A program made the translations under genes and the position numbers. Below the pieces are notes generated by a model that was not told the DNA's origin, searched no databases, and saw only the letters and a list, made by a program, of their open reading frames with translations. DNA of 64,000 nucleotides from Pontibacter sp. G13. GTDB lineage: Bacteria > Bacteroidota > Bacteroidia > J057. Shown here in pieces: positions 1-8,161 of the stretch; positions within the stretch are counted from its first letter, which is position 1; each line of letters opens with the position of its first letter. The stretch lies in the NCBI RefSeq assembly GCF_031851795.1, contig NZ_CP134696.1:5208001-5272000 (forward strand). Direction: 5' to 3'.

Positions 1-1518
1 CAAGGCTTCGGCAATCTCCCGATTGGTTTTGCCAGAACATAGCTGTACGAATACCTCCAATTCTCTGTCCGAAAGCTGATCCTTCAAGAGATCGTTGATC
101 ACTTCTGCGCTTAACTGAAATTCGCCGGGCACATTGTACTGGGTGGTTCCCAGCTCGATTTTGGCCCTAAGAACATCGAGTTCACGGGCGTATTGGGTCA
201 TTTTTTCCTGCAACATGGCTGCACGGTGTCGCCCTCTGAAATATTGGAGGATTCCCGCTGCCAAGAAGATCAACATGATCCCCAGGCCGATCAGTAGCTG
301 AAGTTGATTTTTTTGAACCTCCTGTTGATGGAGCGCTTCCCATTCGGCTGCTTTTCTTCTCTCTTTCTCTGTTTCGTATTGAGTCTCTAGATCGGCAATC
401 CGTTCCTTAAGATCGATCGATTGGACAGAATCTCGCAGGGACACCCATTCTTTGAAAAACGCCAACGCAGCTTGCGGATTTTGGAGCATTTCATGTCCCT
501 CGGACAAGGATTTGAGGGTTTTGATTCGCTCATTCTGCATCTCCATTTGTTCGAAACTGGCCAATCCAGCCTCCATTTCGGCGAGCGAATGAGGGTTGGG
601 CGACTTCTGAAAGGCAATTTGCGCCAAGCCCACGCGCGTCATGGACAACTCGATCTTGTATTGAGCCGGATGTTGTAAAAAATGTGCTTGAGCGGCCTCT
701 ATTGGAGATTTGGCGTCTTCGAATTGATTGAGCTTCACATAGGCCATCCCCAGGTTGAACTGGGTTTTCGCCCGCATCTCTTCCCATCCGGGGGTTTGGT
801 GAAAAGGCAGAGATTGTTGGTAGTACACCACGGCAGAGTCGTAGGCCTTTTGCCCGGCGTGCAACAATCCGATACTCACCAAGGCCGCCCCCCCCCATTC
901 GTAGATTTTGCCTGCTTGGGCCAATCGATTGGCTTCCCGATAATGAATGCCCGCCTGCGAATAATCTTTGAGCGACTCGAAGATATTGCCCTGCTGAATG
1001 TGCGCCCGGACCCAACCCGTGGTATCTTGAAGTTTCTCGGCCAAAGTCAAAACCTCCAACTGCGTGATTGCCGCGGAATCGTACATGGCCATTCTCCGAA
1101 AACAGACGGAAGTATTGTTGAGCTGCCCGATCGCTTTGGCTCCTTGGCCATTTAGGGAAAATATCTTGGCGGACCGCTGAAACCATTGGGTGGCAGGTAG
1201 ATAGTCTCCGCTGAGGAAATATACAAAGGCGGTATACGAGCAAAGCCTGGCTTGCGAAAACAGGCTGCAGGGGGAAGGATCTGTAGGAAATCCGCCCAAC
1301 TCTAGCTGCTGGATGGCCTCCCGAGAGATCCGAAGGGCCTCGGCGGTGTCGGATGACTCGTAGATCCCAATCAATTGGTAGTAGGCGATCAGCTGATCTT
1401 CTTCATCAGGTGCCGTATGGACGATGTGCCAAAGGGAATCTACTTGTTCGGCAAGTGCCGCGCCAGAGCATACACAGAGACAGGCAAGTAGGAAGAAGCA
1501 AGACCGGAGGTGGGACAT
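1..1518 (-). CDS. TPR-containing membrane regulator with LuxR-type HTH (3' end outside window)
   Basis: The frame is open from an ATG at 1518 to the window edge (506 codons) with no stop, so the C-terminus lies outside. It begins with a signal-like segment (MSHLRSCFFLLACLCVCSGA), followed by a long helical region with TPR-like repeats to about residue 370. A charged coiled coil and one membrane helix (around LLIGLGIMLIFLAAGILQYF) come next. The last visible residues, LSDRELEVFVQLCSGKTNREI, match the start of a LuxR/GerE helix-turn-helix. Bacteroidota have many such proteins with periplasmic TPRs, one membrane span and a cytoplasmic DNA-binding end; ligand and targets are unknown. A run of eight C residues near 888 lies within the coding frame without disrupting it. 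Confidence 0.85.
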   Translation of the reverse strand, partial: MSHLRSCFFLLACLCVCSGAALAEQVDSLWHIVHTAPDEEDQLIAYYQLIGIYESSDTAEALRISREAIQQLELGGFPTDPSPCSLFSQARLCSYTAFVYFLSGDYLPATQWFQRSAKIFSLNGQGAKAIGQLNNTSVCFRRMAMYDSAAITQLEVLTLAEKLQDTTGWVRAHIQQGNIFESLKDYSQAGIHYREANRLAQAGKIYEWGGAALVSIGLLHAGQKAYDSAVVYYQQSLPFHQTPGWEEMRAKTQFNLGMAYVKLNQFEDAKSPIEAAQAHFLQHPAQYKIELSMTRVGLAQIAFQKSPNPHSLAEMEAGLASFEQMEMQNERIKTLKSLSEGHEMLQNPQAALAFFKEWVSLRDSVQSIDLKERIADLETQYETEKERRKAAEWEALHQQEVQKNQLQLLIGLGIMLIFLAAGILQYFRGRHRAAMLQEKMTQYARELDVLRAKIELGTTQYNVPGEFQLSAEVINDLLKDQLSDRELEVFVQLCSGKTNREIAEAL

Positions 1519-1600
1519 GGGTACGTGATATGGCAATGAGCTCCGAAGATAAGATTTTTCGGATGGGTGGCCATATCTTTTGAAGAGGATAGAAGGAGGA

Positions 1601-1829
1601 TTTGGGCGTACCCCAGCGAATGGATATAGGGGATTCCGCTTGGATTTGTAAGCGCTGGGGCGGGCTATCCACGGGTCCGCTGTCGCTTCCGTCCTCGAAG
1701 CAATTCATGCGCTGGGCCTGTTGGGCGATACTTGAAAAAATGAGAAGGCCCAATTGGCTGAAGCTCCTTTCTCGGACTGCTCGTACCTCGCACCGTTCCT
1801 ATCCCTTACGCCGCACCAGCCAGCCGCAC
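1601..1829 (+). repeat. Dispersed intergenic element, copy 1
   Basis: It opens with GGGCGTACCCC and closes with CCCTTACGCCGC, so its ends are complementary (GGGCGTA/TTACGCC). Inner landmarks are GGGCTATCC, GCTTCCGTCCTCG and CTCGTACCTCGCACC. The last of these is nearly identical to the copy at 39903-40130, which is inverted. An open frame through it has no protein-like character. Confidence 0.7.
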
Positions 1830-1859
1830 GGAGACAGACAGCATGTTTCCCCATGATGC

Positions 1860-1884
1860 AAAAAGGACCGCCCGAAGGCAGTCC
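1860..1884 (-). terminator. Rho-independent terminator of the hydroxylase gene
   Basis: On the minus strand GGACTGCC, a TTCG tetraloop and GGCGGTCC are followed by five U residues. It lies 30 bases after the stop of the 1914-2789 gene. Confidence 0.85.
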
Positions 1885-1913
1885 TCATATGTTGATTGGC
1901 ATGTAGGAAGCGA

Positions 1914-2789
1914 TTAGGCTGAGCCCACCTGCGCGTCAGGGGTATCCTCTAGATTCTCCGAATCCGAATACTCCACATGGGAGCGATAGGGGAGGAATGG
2001 AATCTTGAGCATCGTCCATGCATTGGAGTGCTCGTCATAATCCATGTGGGTATCCACGCCATAGACCAATTTGGTGTTGTCCACCTTCTTGAATGTACCG
2101 AAGATGCGGTCCCAGAAGGAGAAGAGGTTGCCGTAATTGGAGTCCGAATAAGGCATCCGGTAGTGGTGATGGACGCGGTGCATATTGGGCGTGCAAACCA
2201 CCCATTGCAGGGCATTGTCGAGCCATGCAGGCATTTTGACATTGCTGTGGTTGAACTGGGTGAGAATGACCGAAAGGGTTTGGTACAGGAATACCAGCCA
2301 CATTGGAGCCCCAGTAATGAGGATTGCCAATGCCGTGAAGGTAAACCGGAAGATACTCTCCCCCGGATGGTGGCGGTTGCCGGTGGTGGTATCTACATGC
2401 TGATCTGAGTGGTGAATCAGATGGAATTTCCACATGAATTTGACATGATGCTCGATGTAGTGAATGAGCCATGCGCCGATGAAGTCCATCATCAGCAATC
2501 CTACCACCATCTGTGCCCAAAGTGGCATCTCAATCCATTGCAGGACGCCAAAGCCAGAGGCCACCGTCCAATCACTCGCTTTGACTAGCAGGAAAGCCAG
2601 AGGCAAATTGACCAAGGCCGTTGTCAGGGTAAACAGGATATTCAAGAGGGCATGTCTGCCTCTTTTGTAAGAAAACCGAAACAGCGGGGCAGCCGTCTCC
2701 AGCATCATGAAAAAAGCCAATCCCGACACCAAGAAGATGCTTCTGTGCAGGGAAGGCATGTTTTCGAAGTAGGTAATCAAAGCGTCCAT
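1914..2789 (-). CDS. Sterol desaturase/fatty acid hydroxylase family membrane protein
   Basis: This is a 291-residue integral membrane protein with the histidine clusters of the di-iron fatty acid hydroxylase superfamily: HYIEHH at 110-115, HLIHH at 123-127, RHH at 139-141 and HRVHHH at 204-209. Several hydrophobic segments surround them. Family members use a di-iron centre and O2 to hydroxylate or desaturate lipid carbon chains at the membrane; the substrate here cannot be read from sequence. The length is normal for the bacterial family. It is a single gene with its own terminator. Confidence 0.88.
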   Translation of the reverse strand: MDALITYFENMPSLHRSIFLVSGLAFFMMLETAAPLFRFSYKRGRHALLNILFTLTTALVNLPLAFLLVKASDWTVASGFGVLQWIEMPLWAQMVVGLLMMDFIGAWLIHYIEHHVKFMWKFHLIHHSDQHVDTTTGNRHHPGESIFRFTFTALAILITGAPMWLVFLYQTLSVILTQFNHSNVKMPAWLDNALQWVVCTPNMHRVHHHYRMPYSDSNYGNLFSFWDRIFGTFKKVDNTKLVYGVDTHMDYDEHSNAWTMLKIPFLPYRSHVEYSDSENLEDTPDAQVGSA

Positions 2790-3054
2790 TCAGCGGTAGT
2801 AAAAGTGTTCGTCGTAGTGAGGCTCAACCCACTTAGTGGATTTGACCTGATGAGAAATATACCATACTTTCAGTAAATTGAAAAATCATTCAATCTATTC
2901 CGGTATGGGAACAAGATCGGATTTTGGCCCAAATTTTCAGGATAGATTACCGCTGCGTTCAGAGAATATTGAAAGATTGGTGCCGGAGATTGCGATAAAT
3001 TGGTTAGTTTCGAAATCCATTTAAGACTGGCGCTTGCCGGAGCAGACATTCTCT

Positions 3055-3603
3055 ATGAAAGACAAACGCATCGCAAAAATTCTGGGCATTCTGGCTATTG
3101 TAATCTTGAACATCGCCGCGGACCAGTGGTCCAAAATCGTGGTTCGAGAAGACATCCAAACCAATGAGATTATCGAAGTGATTGGACACAACCTGATTCT
3201 CACCAAGGTGGAGAATACAGGCGCATTCCTGAGCCTCGGTTCTCAATTGCCCCCTGTCATCAAGGATATTTTGCTGATGTATGTTCCCATGATCGCCCTT
3301 CTCGGGGTATTGGTCATGTTGTTGTTTTTCAATACCCTCGACAAGTACAAAACCATTGGACTGGCATTTGTTGTAGGTGGGGGAATCGGCAACATGTACG
3401 ATCGTCTGATCTACGGCTCCGTTACGGATTTCCTTCACATCGATCTGGGCTCTATCTGGGGACTGCCGTTGAGAACCGGAATCTTCAATGTGGCGGATAT
3501 GTCCATCATGTTCGGTATGGGCCTGATCTTGGTCATGTCCTTGATTCACAAGCCGGATACTGCCAGCTCCCAATCCGAGGCTGAATCCGAAGCCACCGCC
3601 TAG
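3055..3603 (+). CDS. lspA: Lipoprotein signal peptidase (signal peptidase II)
   Basis: LspA cleaves the signal peptide of diacylglyceryl-modified prolipoproteins in the inner membrane. The 182 residues contain the family signatures: ADQWSK near residue 22, the NTGAF block, GGGIGNMYDR followed by VTDF, and FNVADMSI. The catalytic aspartates are those in the GNxxDR and FNxAD motifs. Four hydrophobic helices are evident and the tail is short and acidic. ATG 3055 is preferred to the in-frame TTG at 3034 because GGAG lies 12 bases upstream and the first helix then starts normally. The next gene begins 14 bases downstream, so the two are probably cotranscribed. Putative lipoproteins in this window (16500, 17619, 57574, 58382) would be substrates. 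Confidence 0.93.
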   Translation: MKDKRIAKILGILAIVILNIAADQWSKIVVREDIQTNEIIEVIGHNLILTKVENTGAFLSLGSQLPPVIKDILLMYVPMIALLGVLVMLLFFNTLDKYKTIGLAFVVGGGIGNMYDRLIYGSVTDFLHIDLGSIWGLPLRTGIFNVADMSIMFGMGLILVMSLIHKPDTASSQSEAESEATA

Positions 3604-3617
3604 TCGTATAGGCGCTC

Positions 3618-4139
3618 ATGCAAACTTGTATTATCCTAGGTTCTGCCCGTTCAGATGGGCATACTGCGATCGTGGCTGCAAGACTGGCAGAGCTGATCGG
3701 TGCTGAGGTGATTGACCTCAACCAGTATCAGATTGGCTTTTTCGATTATGACCAAGCCCACGAATCGGATGATTTCCTGCCACTGATTCGCCGAATTTCC
3801 CAATCGTACGATCACATTATTTTGGCCTCTCCGGTGTATTGGTACACCATGAGCGCACAGCTCAAGACCTTTCTGGATCGATTCAGCGATCTGCTCAAAT
3901 GGCACAAAGACCTTGGTAGAGATTTCCGTGGCAAATCATTGGGGTTTTTGAGCTGCATGGGATCAGATGGTCCCCCCCAATCGCTTGATGAACCCATTCG
4001 TCTGTCGGCCGAATATCTCGGCATGGACTATCTCGGACATGTTCATGCATGGCTTGATGGCCAAATCGTCTCACCGGAAGCAGATTTGGCACTGAGGCAG
4101 TTTGCAGATGAATGGAATACTCGAAAACCACACCTGTAG
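3618..4139 (+). CDS. Flavodoxin-fold NAD(P)H-dependent FMN reductase family protein
   Basis: The 173-residue product begins with a beta strand and the phosphate-binding loop GSARSDGHT, as in NADPH-dependent FMN reductases and related NAD(P)H oxidoreductases. The family block ASPVYWYTMSAQLKTFLDR lies at about 70-88. It has no signal peptide and is cytosolic by prediction. Members bind FMN and reduce quinones, flavins or other small acceptors; the physiological acceptor is not deducible. It directly follows lspA, which suggests cotranscription but no functional link. Confidence 0.85.
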   Translation: MQTCIILGSARSDGHTAIVAARLAELIGAEVIDLNQYQIGFFDYDQAHESDDFLPLIRRISQSYDHIILASPVYWYTMSAQLKTFLDRFSDLLKWHKDLGRDFRGKSLGFLSCMGSDGPPQSLDEPIRLSAEYLGMDYLGHVHAWLDGQIVSPEADLALRQFADEWNTRKPHL

Positions 4140-4225
4140 TAATTTTCCACATAATCGCATGAGATTTCAACTTGTCTGTGCGTCGATGTTCCTTCCGAGC
4201 AATTCACGACTAACGACTTGTTGAC

Positions 4226-4990
4226 ATGCAATCCCACACCAATTGGATTCGTCCTGCTGGCCTATTTCTGATGGCTTTTGCGGTATCCAATGCATTCCGA
4301 TTAGACCTATTTTCTCTTGATACGGCTTTGAGTTCCTTTTCACCAGCGCTCCGCCTTCCCATCCGTGTATTGCTGGAAGGCTCGGGCGTATTTCTTGCTG
4401 CCATATTGGGCTTTCGATTGATGCGGGATCATATCCCTCGTGAAATGAATTGGTGGGGCCCCCAAAAATGGCGTGTGATGCTCGGAGCGGCTATTCCTAT
4501 TATAGCGCTCACCCTCATAGGTGTCAAAAACCCAGAGGGAATGAATCCACATGTTTTCGGGTTATTGGCGGGTGTGATCACGTGGATGTACTGTGTGATG
4601 GAGGAATCCTTCTGGCGGGGGTATCTGGAGGATGAGTTGAAGAGCCTTGGATTTGTGACCAGAGCTGTAATTGTGGGCACCTTGTGGTTTCTTTGGCATG
4701 TCAGTTTTTTGGAGAACACTGACCTCATGGCCAACCTCACATTTTGGGGGATCTTGGTAGGTGCGAGTATAGGGCTAGGGCAAATGGCCCTCAAAACTCG
4801 CTCCATCCTGGTGGTAGGGACTGCACACATGATTGTAAACATGGTCATGTTCAATACGCTCATCCGTTCGGGTATTTCGGTACCCTTGAAGTGGGGGATT
4901 GTTGCGATCTCCTTTGTTGGGTTGTTTTTGTTGATTCGCGAAAAAAAATCTCCAGAATTGGCGGGTATTTCTGCTGAGGAGAAATCCTGA
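4226..4990 (+). CDS. CPBP family intramembrane glutamic protease
   Basis: This is a 254-residue polytopic membrane protein with the CPBP (Abi/CAAX protease) signatures. EES followed by FWRGYL lies at 126-133 (E126, E127, R131), WHVSF contains H158, and GTAHMIVN contains H201 and N205. These match the conserved Glu-Glu, His and His/Asn motifs of the Rce1-like fold. Bacterial members act in membrane proteolysis, peptide maturation or self-immunity. No bacteriocin-like small gene is seen beside it, so its substrate is open. Confidence 0.88.
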   Translation: MQSHTNWIRPAGLFLMAFAVSNAFRLDLFSLDTALSSFSPALRLPIRVLLEGSGVFLAAILGFRLMRDHIPREMNWWGPQKWRVMLGAAIPIIALTLIGVKNPEGMNPHVFGLLAGVITWMYCVMEESFWRGYLEDELKSLGFVTRAVIVGTLWFLWHVSFLENTDLMANLTFWGILVGASIGLGQMALKTRSILVVGTAHMIVNMVMFNTLIRSGISVPLKWGIVAISFVGLFLLIREKKSPELAGISAEEKS

Positions 4991-5193
4991 TACGTACCCA
5001 ATCTGCTCAATTCCCCCTTTTTGGAAGGAAAATTGTGGCCATTTGGGACGAAAGAATTTGGCGCAAATCCCCCTGTTCGGGAATTCATTTGTCTGGATTA
5101 TGCGCTAGATTCCCAAGTGTAATTGCGAAACCATTGACCTTCTGTTGGTTTATTCGCTATAATTGCACCGATCTTCTTAGAAAGTCATTTCTC

Positions 5194-7050
5194 ATGAACG
5201 GAATTTCGGCCGTTGTCATTACCCTAAACGAAGCCAAACATATCCAGAATTGCCTAGCATCGCTCGAAGGAATCGCCGACGAGATGATTGTCGTAGATGC
5301 AGGCTCAACTGACGGAACGCGCGAACTCGCGGAAGCAATGGGGGCGAAGGTATTTGTGCGGGAGTTTGCCGGATATGGCGACCAAAAGAACTGGGGCAAT
5401 GAGCAGGCCAAGCATAACTGGATTCTGTCCATCGATGCGGACGAATCCCTTTCTCCAGAACTGAAGGCCTCTATTTTGGGGGTAAAGGTATCTCCAGGTT
5501 ACGATGCTTTTGAATTTGCGCGCCGAAATCTTTTCTGCGGCAAATGGGTGAAGCACGGGGGCTGGTATCCAGACCGCAAGTTGAGGCTCTGGAATCGGCA
5601 CATCGGCTCCTGGGACGATGCCAAGGTCCACGAGAAAGTCAATCTCAAATCTCATGCAAGGGTCGGAAGGCTCGAAGGAGATTTGATCCACGATTCCTTT
5701 GAATCCCTCACCGACCACCTAGATCGGATCAAGCGATACAGCAAGCTGGCGGCCATCCGCGAATTCGAACGTGGAACACTTCCTTCCCTCTTCAAGCAAT
5801 ATGGAAGTGCCGCTGCCAAATTCTTTTCCACCTATTTCCTCAAACTGGGAATCCTCGACGGCAAAACAGGCTGGTACATTGCCAAGCATTCTGCGTATGC
5901 CCGCTACCGCAAATTCAAGGAACTCAGAGCCATTTGGTGCAGCAAACGCACTGATCCAGATCACATGTGCTTCATCAACAGCACCAAGTTTTGGGGTGGG
6001 GGAGAGAAGTGGCATCTCGAAGCTGCCGCTGAAATGGCTGCAAGGGGGCATGAGGTGTACCTGATTGCCCATCCTGATAGTGAATTGGCGGCCAGAATGG
6101 CTTGCACCGACATCCGGCCAGAATTGATCCCCATCCGCAATCTGAGCTTCCTGAATCCCCTGAAGCTGATGGAATTGGCCTTGTTCTTCAAGCGGCACCG
6201 GATAGGCACGGTCATCCTCAATGGTTCAGCTGACCTGAAATGCGGAGGCATTGCCGCCAAGTTTGCAGGTGTACCAAGAATCATTTATCGCCGAGGAAGC
6301 GCCATCCCCATCAAGCGATCCTTTTTAAATAAATGGCTCTTCAAGCGGGTCGTAACCGAAGTGATCGCCAATTCAGAAGCTACCAAGGAAACGGTCTTAC
6401 GCAACTTGACTCAATCCATCACTGCCGATCGAGTTCAAGTCCACTACAATGGGGTAGATTTTGCAGAATTGGATGCATTGGTCAAGCCTCATCATGAAGC
6501 GCATAAGCCGGTCATCATTGGAAATTTGGGCCGGTTGGTCGCGCAAAAAGGTCAGCATCACCTGATCCAGCTTGTCCGTGAGCTTAGAGACCGTGGTGTC
6601 TCATTCAAGCTCCGAATCGGGGGAGAAGGTCCCAAGGAAGAATCCCTACGGCTTGCGATCAAAAAGTACGATCTAGAAGATGTGGTGGAGATGGTCGGAT
6701 TTGTGAATGACGTACCTGAGTTCATGTCCAGTCTCGACCTATTTGTCCTGACCTCCCATTGGGAAGGATTTGGATATGTGCTGGTGGAGGCTATGGCTCA
6801 AGGGAATCCGGTGGTCGCATTTGACATCTCCAGCAATCCCGAAATCGTCACCGAAGGAAAGACCGGATATTTGGTGGAAGCATTTGACGAAGCTTCTATG
6901 GCTGAATGCGTTGCCCGATTGATCCAGAATCGACAGCTCCGCGAACGAATGGGACAAGCAGCCATTCAAGATGTACATGAGCGATTTGATCACGTTCGGC
7001 AACATGATCGACTGGAAGCATTCCTGATGAATGAACCTGTGGTCATCTAA
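5194..7050 (+). CDS. Two-domain glycosyltransferase: GT2 (WaaE-like) fused to GT4
   Basis: A 618-residue protein with two complete transferase modules. Residues 1-250 are a GT-A fold GT2 unit: VVITLNEAKHI at 7-17, DAGSTDGT at 35-42, the metal-binding DADES at 81-85, then the FCGKWV...RLWN...KVHEKV pattern of WaaE/KdtX-like core transferases. Residues 258-610 are a GT-B fold GT4 unit: WGGGEKW at 267-273, NLGRLVAQKG at 444-453, GGEGP at 476-480 and EGFGYVLVE at 524-532 with the E-x7-E motif. ATG 5194 is chosen because the GT2 strand begins immediately after it; 53 upstream in-frame codons from 5035 have no homologous character. It probably adds two successive sugars in lipopolysaccharide or capsule synthesis. 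It overlaps the next, convergent gene by four bases. Confidence 0.9.
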   Translation: MNGISAVVITLNEAKHIQNCLASLEGIADEMIVVDAGSTDGTRELAEAMGAKVFVREFAGYGDQKNWGNEQAKHNWILSIDADESLSPELKASILGVKVSPGYDAFEFARRNLFCGKWVKHGGWYPDRKLRLWNRHIGSWDDAKVHEKVNLKSHARVGRLEGDLIHDSFESLTDHLDRIKRYSKLAAIREFERGTLPSLFKQYGSAAAKFFSTYFLKLGILDGKTGWYIAKHSAYARYRKFKELRAIWCSKRTDPDHMCFINSTKFWGGGEKWHLEAAAEMAARGHEVYLIAHPDSELAARMACTDIRPELIPIRNLSFLNPLKLMELALFFKRHRIGTVILNGSADLKCGGIAAKFAGVPRIIYRRGSAIPIKRSFLNKWLFKRVVTEVIANSEATKETVLRNLTQSITADRVQVHYNGVDFAELDALVKPHHEAHKPVIIGNLGRLVAQKGQHHLIQLVRELRDRGVSFKLRIGGEGPKEESLRLAIKKYDLEDVVEMVGFVNDVPEFMSSLDLFVLTSHWEGFGYVLVEAMAQGNPVVAFDISSNPEIVTEGKTGYLVEAFDEASMAECVARLIQNRQLRERMGQAAIQDVHERFDHVRQHDRLEAFLMNEPVVI

Positions 7051-8054
7051 GGTACCCCAGAAACTGGAGGTGCTTCTGCTCCCGAGGATTGCTTACACCA
7101 ATTCCGCCAAATGAGCAGTGATCCCCAAGCAATCCCGACTCCCATCAGATTGGTGAGAATCTTGGCTGTACCTTCTATGGCCAGAGGCGCTCCTTGTATC
7201 CCCATGAAGAGGAGGATGGATAGATTCATGAAGAAGAGGTATAAACTGTAGACCGTCCCCTGAGTGGCCACCATCATGGACATGCCGACGAGGAATATCA
7301 CCAGACGCGCCTGTGGGGAAGGCACGAAGTTCATGACGACAATGGCACCTACGACTCCTAGCGCCGTCCCAAAAGCTCGTGTCACCCCGGCTACGACGGG
7401 TTTGTCCAAAGTGGGAATGAACATGAAGAACACCACATTGGACATCCAGAGCGGATGGCGATTCAGCAGGAGCCACCCCAATCCGATCGTAAATACCACA
7501 GCGACGGTCTTGACGATGGCAAATTTTCTGATCTGATCCACCATCTGAGGTGCAAGTGGAGGGACTTTCTGAGGCGGGGGAGATTTGGGGCTACGGAGAT
7601 GGATCAGCCCCAAGGTCAGCGTATAGAGTCCTCCGCCTACCAGAAAGCTAGAAGATAGTCGCATAGAGCTTGCCCAAGTGCCACCGATGCTCAGCAGCAA
7701 AAAGAACCACGTTCCCACCAGATACCCTTCCATTCCGAAGCGTTTGCCACGGGCCATGAGGATCGAAGTCAGCCACGTCATTCCGCCTCCCAGTAGGATC
7801 GCACTTAATGGCGTTTCTCCTCCCATGATAGCTATGGGGGTAACGATGGCACAGATGATGGTATATCGGATAATGGATTTGATCCGATGATCGATGGGGG
7901 ATTCGTCTGGGTCAATGGCAGTGATCAGCAGTAGGCTCAGCCAGAGTACCACCATCTCCATAGCATGCCCAAATAGCTTGGTGCCAATCAATGCCAAGCC
8001 CAATAACCCACCGGCTATGAGCCCTTTCTTGTAGTTGATTCGAGGGAGCTTCAT
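7047..8054 (-). CDS. FUSC-family membrane protein
   Basis: The 335-residue product has about ten hydrophobic segments in two blocks separated by a proline-rich cytosolic loop near 165-185. The second block contains HPLWMSNVVFFMF, then DKPVVAG and RAFGTALGVVGA. This matches the FUSC/aromatic-acid exporter pattern, where an R-x-x-GTxxG helix follows a Trp-containing one. Relatives (FusC, AaeB, YccS) export aromatic acids or are of unknown role. It is only half the length of classical AaeB and lacks a large soluble domain. Its 3' end overlaps the glycosyltransferase gene tail to tail. Confidence 0.72.
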   Translation of the reverse strand: MKLPRINYKKGLIAGGLLGLALIGTKLFGHAMEMVVLWLSLLLITAIDPDESPIDHRIKSIIRYTIICAIVTPIAIMGGETPLSAILLGGGMTWLTSILMARGKRFGMEGYLVGTWFFLLLSIGGTWASSMRLSSSFLVGGGLYTLTLGLIHLRSPKSPPPQKVPPLAPQMVDQIRKFAIVKTVAVVFTIGLGWLLLNRHPLWMSNVVFFMFIPTLDKPVVAGVTRAFGTALGVVGAIVVMNFVPSPQARLVIFLVGMSMMVATQGTVYSLYLFFMNLSILLFMGIQGAPLAIEGTAKILTNLMGVGIAWGSLLIWRNWCKQSSGAEAPPVSGVP

Positions 8055-8101
8055 GCATTATCAACTCCGTATTCCTCAAATTGTCCCAATTCATTTTCCA
8101 G

Positions 8102-8140
8102 AAAAAACAACAGCCAACCGAGGGAACTCGATTGGCTGTT
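8102..8140 (-). terminator. Rho-independent terminator of secreted paralogue 1
   Basis: A 14-bp stem (AACAGCCAATCGAG with CTCGGTTGGCTGTT) and a four-base loop, followed on the minus strand by G and six U residues. It lies 21 bases after the stop of the 8162-9799 gene. Confidence 0.9.
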
Positions 8141-8161
8141 TGGGCAGATAGGGGATACTCC

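Noticed and set aside
530-1243. A 237-codon minus-strand frame
   Set aside because: It is a shadow frame of the TPR/LuxR gene, whose own frame is open for 506 codons with a signal peptide, membrane helix and HTH.
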